DNA of 64,000 nucleotides from Metellina segmentata (Eukaryota; Arthropoda; Arachnida; Araneae; Tetragnathidae): the NCBI GenBank assembly GCA_947359465.1, contig OX375881.1, positions 120,291,967 to 120,355,966 of the forward strand. The letters are read 5' to 3'. Shown here in pieces: positions 58,151 to 64,000 of the stretch; positions within the stretch are counted from its first letter, which is position 1; each line of letters opens with the position of its first letter. A program made the position numbers and the translations under genes. Below the pieces are notes generated by a model. That model ran no database searches. It saw only the letters and a program-made list of their open reading frames with translations, and was not told the DNA's origin.

Positions 58151-58737
58151 ACTAGTGATGGGCAGAATCGAGTACTTTTGAGTATCGAGTACTTTCAAGT
58201 ATCGAGTACTATTCGAATACACGAAAAAAACGATTAATCGATATAAGAATCTGAGAATTACGATTTATAGCTTTTATTTGTGGACCGGTGGCATTTCAGT
58301 ACAATGTTACCTACTCCCTCCCCCGTCCTCACAAAATTTTTGGGTGCACGATTTGGCGAGAAAGGGCTTGGCGTGTTAAATTGGAGAAAAGCGATAAATA
58401 AGTAAAACATTAGTACCATAGACGCCAAAATCTCGGTGCACCGAGTAACAAGTGTGAAAATCGATTCTTTAAGATTTCGAATCTTTTGAAAGATTGTTCC
58501 TTATATTAGCCGGTGTGTCCATCTTCCGGAATGAGCGGAAAAGAGAAATAAAGTCGAAGATAATTAATTTCCAATAAGGCTGATGTATTAAGGTTGGAAG
58601 GACGACTTTTGATTCTGGAAATCAAAAACATTTTTGAAGAAAACAATTTTATTTGTATTTATATATGTTTCAGGTGTTTTTTTTTTTTTGCATTTGTTAT
58701 AGATTTTTTTCTGATTTTGTGAATTTAGTTCATTTAT

Positions 58738-58795
58738 CTATAGCCTATTGAGTTGTTCTAGTGTGACGTTTAATCAACTACCTACCTACCTTGTT
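58738..58795 (+). mobile_element. SINE tail fragment (family 1, ACCTACC type)
   Basis: TAGCCTATTGAGTTGTTCTA then GTGTGACGTTTAATCAACTA and CCTACCTACC matches the 3' end of the family. No body remains. Confidence 0.6.
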
Positions 58796-59163
58796 CATAA
58801 ATAAATTTTTGTATTTGATATGAAAAAATTATGATTTGATAAATCAAATTGATTTAAATCAAAATGATTTAAATCAAAATTTTAAATTAATTTTTTTCTT
58901 ACTGTAATGTTTAAAGATATTGAAAATGAAATAACTGAACAAGATGCATCTTATTTTATTCAAATAAGTTAAGAAATATGCTTGTACTTAGTTTACCCCA
59001 AAATTATATTGAAAACAGGGTATGCCAATTTCAATCATGACTTAAATTTAAAAGAACACTGATTGAAATCAAACTTCTAATCCTGTTTTTTTAATTGAAT
59101 ATTAATAGTATTAGAATGAAATATCCTGGAACAGAATGCATGTTAATTTATTCAAAAAGGTTA

Positions 59164-59201
59164 AAATGCTCCTACTCAGGAACACCTGAGTAGGAGCATT
59201 T
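59164..59201. repeat. Perfect 17-bp hairpin with 4-base loop
   Basis: AAATGCTCCTACTCAGG (59164-59180), loop AACA, then CCTGAGTAGGAGCATTT (59185-59201), exact reverse complement. No terminator role is expected in an animal genome. Too short a stem for a normal pre-miRNA. Confidence 0.8.
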
Positions 59202-59438
59202 GTAATGACCTTTTTTATCTGAAAATAATTGGATTCCCTAGTAGAGATGGTAGTATAAATTGGGATGTAGTGGTGCCAACTTTTAAAAATTATTGAGAGA
59301 TATAAAACGAACATCACTTTATATACAAGGGTATTTCAGAACTATTCATTTTTTGAAAAGCAATTATGAATATTGTCAGTGTATTTGTCGAATATTTAAA
59401 CCTCATATTAGAGAGAGACCAGGACTCAAACAAACATA

Positions 59439-59695
59439 TCGCACCCCGGCAAGAAAAGTGACGCAGCTCAAAATTGCAGAATTTGAGAAACATCAACTTA
59501 AAGGATACTATAAAATTTATATTGAAATAATATAGACTTCTTTAAAGCTTTAGGTAAGTATTTATGGTGGTAACTTCTATTATATTCTATAGAATCGTAA
59601 TATAACACTCTGGGGCACCTCATACATATTTTTGAATGACATAACATCAAGATTTTTATTTTTTGACTTGTATCACTTTTCTTGCCGGGGTGCGA
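59439..59695. mobile_element. Small element bounded by a perfect 23-bp inverted repeat
   Basis: 59439-59461 (TCGCACCCCGGCAAGAAAAG plus TGA) and 59673-59695 are exact reverse complements, with 211 bases between. No target duplication is evident outside. Size and ends suggest a MITE; the interior overlaps the end of an 80-codon frame (59293-59535) with no recognised domain. Confidence 0.55.
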
Positions 59696-59737
59696 CAGGT
59701 AGAACGCAAGGTGTTCTGTTCCCTAGAACTGTACATC

Positions 59738-60990
59738 TCTTCTGGTAAAGTAGTCTATTAAGAGAGATCGAATCATTTTGCATATTTGGTTATTTCTATT
59801 GTTCGTCATATTTACCCCTTATGTTTGAGGTTCCTGGGTCTACCATAAAAACTTTCAAGGATATCAGACTCCTATGGCACGCTTGGTGTAAATGCTCTTT
59901 TAACAATTTACCTAATTTCTCATTGGAAATATTTACCTCTCACGTTTGTGGGAATACAAGGAGCTCAGGACGCTAGGAGTTCGCATCTATAGTAGAATAA
60001 CACTTGACTATAACAAATATTTCTTTCTACTCACTAAAAACAGGCAGAGGTTGAATTTCAAAGCATTTTTTTTGGCTAATTTTGACACTGATTCTTCACA
60101 GTTGGAAGGTTACGGAGGTTTGAACTGATGCCTTTCAAGAGGGTAATCAACACTTTAAAATTTGTTTTCAGCGTGTTAAAAACTAGCATGGATGCCCTCA
60201 CTTCATAGTTTAAATAGTAAAGATTTTGGAATAAAATAAACTAAGGTTAAATAGAAAGCTAAACTTAAATAGAAAAAAAGAACCTCTTAATATTCACAAA
60301 AGAAAAGTACTCTTCTAATAAGCCTGTAATTAAGAAGATCCAAAGGCATATACGTGTTTTGATTTCCTTTGTGACAACATTGTATTCCAGATATTTCCTT
60401 TTGATTCTAGAACAATTTGGTTCCGACAAATTGAAAAAGTTTAAATGTATGCTTTCGTGTCTGGCAGACAAAAAGGTATTTAAAGGAATAAGTAGAGGTT
60501 AACAAAAAGGCAAGAAAACCTCTCTGTCCATCTTAATGTGGACTTTTTCTATAATTATTGTGCTGTTATTATTAGGAACGACATACAGATGTGAACTAGT
60601 ATTTTCATTAATGAAATTTACATTCATGAACATTCATGAAAAGCAAAACAAAGGTCACGATTGACTGATTCAATTTAAAAAATTCTCTGCTGTTCTCAGT
60701 GCCAAATTTTTAACACCAAACATTCAGACTAGCGAAACCCAGTCTCAAAAGTGTCATTAATGGAAAGTAATGTTTATGTGATGTAATAGATATTGTTTTA
60801 CATGCAATAATTAATTCATTTTAATATGTTAATTATGTGTATAAGCATACCTTTATTAAAAAGGTTATTAAGAATATGCCTGGACCATGAAAACTTAAGA
60901 CAGTACAAAAGGTGCTCGAGTTGTAAGACGCATATGAATTCGTATGTGAAAAAAATTGGCGTGTGGTATGTAAAAGGTTAGCCACCCCTG
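59738..60990 (+). pseudogene. Decayed hAT (ZBED/FAM200-like) element, inverted-duplicate arm B
   Basis: Plus strand carries KNLLIFTKEKYSSNKPVIKK, LYSRYFLLILEQFGSDKLKK (60270-60440) and, from about 60562, LLLGTTYRCELVFSLMKFTF. The last is the hAT dimerisation-domain motif of the ZBED5 type (FGSTYxCExxFSxMKxxKSKxRxRL), followed by a stop. The element ends in GGTTAGCCACCCCTG at about 60990, with GGCTACTG outside. Arm A (43507-44740) is the inverted copy. Confidence 0.65.
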
Positions 60991-61235
60991 GGCTACTGGA
61001 AACTTGCCGCCCCTTTTCTGCCCTCAGTAATGATATTTACAGTAAAGTTAGATATTATAAATTTAAAACCAAGTTCAGTAAAAGAAAGGTGATAAAACAA
61101 TAATCAATAATAATTTTTTCTGATAAAAAGCTTTTGCAGGAGTTTCAACTTTTCTTGTTCATGTAACCCCTGACTGAGCTTTAATACACTTTTATTCTTC
61201 TTCCTTTTTAAAATAAAGTTATTATATTATCAAAT

Positions 61236-61470
61236 TATTGGAAGGTTCCTGATTCGAAATCCGGTCAGGGCATGGATATTTGTAAGCGTATGGTGTAGAG
61301 GCGGTTGGTGTACCTTAAATCTGTCGTGGCCGAAAGTCCTCACGTTGGGTTGGTGTGGAAGTTTGGAGAGTGAGGTGCCAGCTCAGATGTTGCCTCATCA
61401 TCTGACCGTGGTTTAAAATTACATGGCGATACACCGAATGGCTTAGGCTGGGAAGGTGGTAACTGGTTGA
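61236..61470 (+). mobile_element. tRNA-derived SINE unit, tandem copy 1
   Basis: Head TTCCTGATTCGAAATCCGGT, body TTGGTGTACCTTAAATCTGT, GTGGAAGTTTGGAGAGTGAG, end GGCTTAGGCTGGGAAGGTGG. It is followed directly by a second copy. Confidence 0.75.
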
Positions 61471-61479
61471 ATATTATCA

Positions 61480-61735
61480 AATTATTGGAAGGTTCCTGAT
61501 TCAAAACCGGGCCAGGGCATGGATATTTGTAAGTGTATGGTGTAGAGGCGGCTGGTGCACCTTAAATCTGTAATGGCCAAAAAGACCTCAGTTTGGGTTG
61601 GTGTAGAAGTTTGGAGAGTGGGGTGCCAGCTCAGATGCTGCCTCGTCATCTGACCGTGGTTCAAAATTACGTGGCGATACAGCGAATGGCTTAGGCTGGG
61701 ACGGTGGTACCTAGTTGAATACCATTATCAAATTA
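61480..61735 (+). mobile_element. tRNA-derived SINE unit, tandem copy 2
   Basis: Same unit again, starting at the repeated AAATTATTGGAAGGTTCCTG, about 248 bases after copy 1. Its right side (GTTGAATACCATTATCAAAT) is the uninterrupted form of the target of the hAT element at 40575. Confidence 0.75.
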
Positions 61736-62434
61736 TTGAAATGTCTTAGTTCAGCAAAATTGTAGCAGTGCACTAATTAGATTTTTTTCAATTATGCAAA
61801 AAAAAAAAAAAAAACATTCAAAGCAAAATCATACCATAATCTGGTTAACCTCATGGAATTTTTCAACGTTTTCAAACTTTTAGGGGCAAAATAATAGATC
61901 TCATGAACTCGTGACTCTTTCTCTTTTGCACATCCGTCGTCGCCCTTCTCCCTGTTGTGAAGATGGGGTTAGCTAGGGTCACTTCTTGGGTCCTCACCCC
62001 AGCTGGTTTCACTGGACGCACCGCGTCTTCAGTTTCCCACCGTCTATCTTTAACGCCGAACTAAAATTCCGCTCTTCTTATTCTTTGTGGAGGAAGACCC
62101 CTCCGCGGCACCCTTGACTTTGGGCATATCAGATTGCCAAGTGAAACTAAAATTCCGCTCAGTCCTATTAAACATTCAGAAGGAGATAGAGAGAAGGCCT
62201 TCGGCCTAAGTCCTCCGGAAACCCGTTATTTTCTTATGGGGAGCTAAGAGTTATGGGACAGTTGAAAGGGAAACCACACCGCAGCGAGAGAGGGGTTGTT
62301 TTTGGAAAAAGTAAGGGATTACGCGATTTCCGTGAGTGATACAGAACGTTCTAACAGTTGCTAATTTGAAGCCTTCGAGAAACGAAAAAATCTGCTGTTT
62401 TGTACCTCATGTCAATGACTCTTAAGCAGAGAGG

Positions 62435-62755
62435 GCCCCGGAATACCACGGGGCCCATAAAATGTATTTTCATTAGGGTTCGAGGAAACTTGTGACAGCG
62501 TCTTTACAAGTGTGCATCTTTAAATGCAGTGAAAAGAGTTTCTAATACAAGATGGTAAGCAAGAACAGATGCTGTATTAGCAATAAAACTTGGTTTCACC
62601 CATGTTAAACAGGCTTTAACTGAAATTTGTATTTCAGAAGAAGAAAAGAAAGTTACCATAGTGGAGGCAACTTCTTACGAAATAGACAAATATGAAACTC
62701 CTCTAATGACAATTATTAGGAATACTATTTTGCAAAGAATAAGTGTAATTCGTTT
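62435..62755 (+). pseudogene. Decayed relative of the CAGTGGCGGATC hAT element, arm B copy
   Basis: Inverted counterpart of 39600-40160: AGAGGGCCCCGGAATACC end, then GAAACTTGTGACAGCGTCTT, ACTTGGTTTCACCCATGTTA and AACTGAAATTTGTATTTCAG. The plus strand corresponds to the transposase strand. It lacks the LINE insertion found in arm A. The match stops near 62755. Confidence 0.6.
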
Positions 62756-63367
62756 GAAATGCTTGTTAAAATATTTATGAGCTACATCAGTGTTTCCAAT
62801 TTTTCAGTTCGGTGAAATTGATTGCATCGAAATTTATGTGTTTAGAATTTTAAAAATTATGTTTTTGCTTTAGTTATATATATATATATATATATATAAA
62901 TCCCTCTTAGCACTCAGAATTATCCTTAATCTCAATATGTGAATATTGTGACCGTCGTCACTGATCATTGTAAGGAGAATACTCTCGGGGCGATGGAAGA
63001 TATAAACCGATTTTATTTAATTTTTAACCCCTTTTTAGTCTCCCGAATTCGCAACTTTTCCGCGCGATATTACGACTTGAAATTTTTTTTCGGCCCACCT
63101 AATACGCATTCTACCTTCCGCCTCCCACATATGCATCCACATATTAACTTTATTTATTTAAAACCAAGGCATACTTTCAGAATTTGAAATTCTGTCGATA
63201 ACTTTCGAAGTTAAATATTTTTTCATTGACATAGAAGATGTGTTATTTAAAAAGTGTTTTTGGTAATTTGGGAACTTTGCACTGCAGAGCATCGTAACTT
63301 ATCATTAAAAAACAAATTGGCCAAAGTTTTGATAAAATTAGGGGAAAATTGTTATGCTACGTTGCCA
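62756..63367. other. No gene recognised
   Basis: AT-rich sequence with a (TA)n run at about 62876-62896 and one 82-codon frame (62939-63187) lacking motifs. Confidence 0.5.
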
Positions 63368-63425
63368 ATAACCTGCCGTGTTGCCTCCATTGCGATGTTA
63401 ATTAACAACCTACTTACCTAGTTAA
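63368..63425 (+). mobile_element. SINE tail fragment (family 1)
   Basis: ACCTGCCGTGTTGCCTCCAT then TGCGATGTTAATTAACAACC and TACTTACCTA matches the family 3' end. Another tail (TAGGTAGTTGGTAATT, minus) begins at the very end of the window. Confidence 0.5.
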
Positions 63426-63584
63426 CTATCTAAAAACAACGCATTTTACAACACCATCTGACCCCAATATGATCTGCTTCTTTTCCTTGAACCTTGCTCA
63501 AGAAATAAAGATTTTTTTTCACTACGATCGAAATTTGTACAAAAAATTAACATACTATATATATTTCCCGTATCTCTCTCTATA

Positions 63585-63660
63585 TATACAAATACAAATA
63601 TTGACGACCAGCGACAGGCTCAAGCCCAACAAGGCTGGTACATAAGAATACACACTGATT
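63585..63660 (-). mobile_element. LINE 3'-end fragment
   Basis: Reverse complement of the LINE tail at 39870-39950: ACAAATACAAATATTGACGA, CCAGCGACAGGCTCAAGCCC, AACAAGGCTGGT. Only the terminal hairpin and simple-repeat tail survive. Confidence 0.6.
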
Positions 63661-64000
63661 GTAGTGCGTTCTAACTAACAGCTAATATAAATGACCGGTA
63701 AATATATACGAAGTGAGGCCTTAAAAACAAAGTTTCACTATAACAACGGTCCCTTTCAGTGAAGTCCTTCCATCTTAATTAAAAGGAACTACTAATTTTT
63801 AAGGTTTAAAACCTTTTATATTTTGGGATCAAAAATGAGTATTTACAAGTTAAGTACATGCTTTAAGTGAAAAAGACAACGTATTGCTTTTAAGTAACGG
63901 CAGCGAACCCCCACTTCTACTCATATCCATCCCCGCGCATCCTGGGAAGCAAATGCTGCGATTTTGATTTTATTATTGTTGCTTTAGGTAGTTGGTAATT

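Overview
The window is an AT-rich animal nuclear genome segment, almost certainly arthropod. The evidence is spliced GT-AG exons, a beta-integrin cytoplasmic tail closely resembling insect betaPS (myospheroid), and a dense load of tRNA-derived SINEs, hAT elements, Helitrons and a copia-class retrotransposon. A chelicerate (perhaps a spider) is my guess from the repeat style; it is not shown by the sequence.

Layout. 1-2998 is intron with repeat debris. 2999-16719 (+) holds the last 15 coding exons of a beta-integrin gene: part of the beta-I domain, hybrid region, four cysteine-rich I-EGF modules, beta-tail, transmembrane helix and NPxY tail. All exon phases agree and give 598 residues. The 5' exons (signal peptide, PSI domain, first part of the I-like domain with MIDAS) lie upstream of the window. 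A long 3' UTR runs to a polyadenylation signal at about 19327. From 19.6 kb to the end I see no intact host gene. This is a repeat landscape: a SINE cluster (19.6-21.5 kb), inverted-repeat elements (22.3-24.6 kb), a tandem satellite (24.6-25.5 kb), an hAT element with perfect 8-bp target duplication (28866-30806), LINE debris, and a Helitron (32692-38045) split by an intact copia element (33188-37910) with apparently identical LTRs. Next come a second hAT element (40575-43008), an unrelated decayed hAT (43.5-44.7 kb), zinc-finger fragments near a TATA box (47.8-48.9 kb), a copia remnant, a 459-bp tandem duplication (50.5-51.5 kb), and a 4.6-kb TAGGGATGGG-bounded element (53469-58045).

Large-scale structure. 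About 39.6-44.7 kb and 59.7-62.75 kb are inverted copies of one another, separated by about 15 kb. The second arm preserves the pre-insertion (empty) site of the hAT element found in the first arm. Similarly, 48.3-48.4 kb preserves a relative of the empty site of the 4.6-kb element. Together these let the order of insertions be reconstructed from the window itself.

The only genes I consider functional are the integrin gene and, possibly, the copia polyprotein. No previously unknown biochemical system is evident. The most unusual objects are the 4.6-kb element with no visible transposase and the nested, datable insertions.
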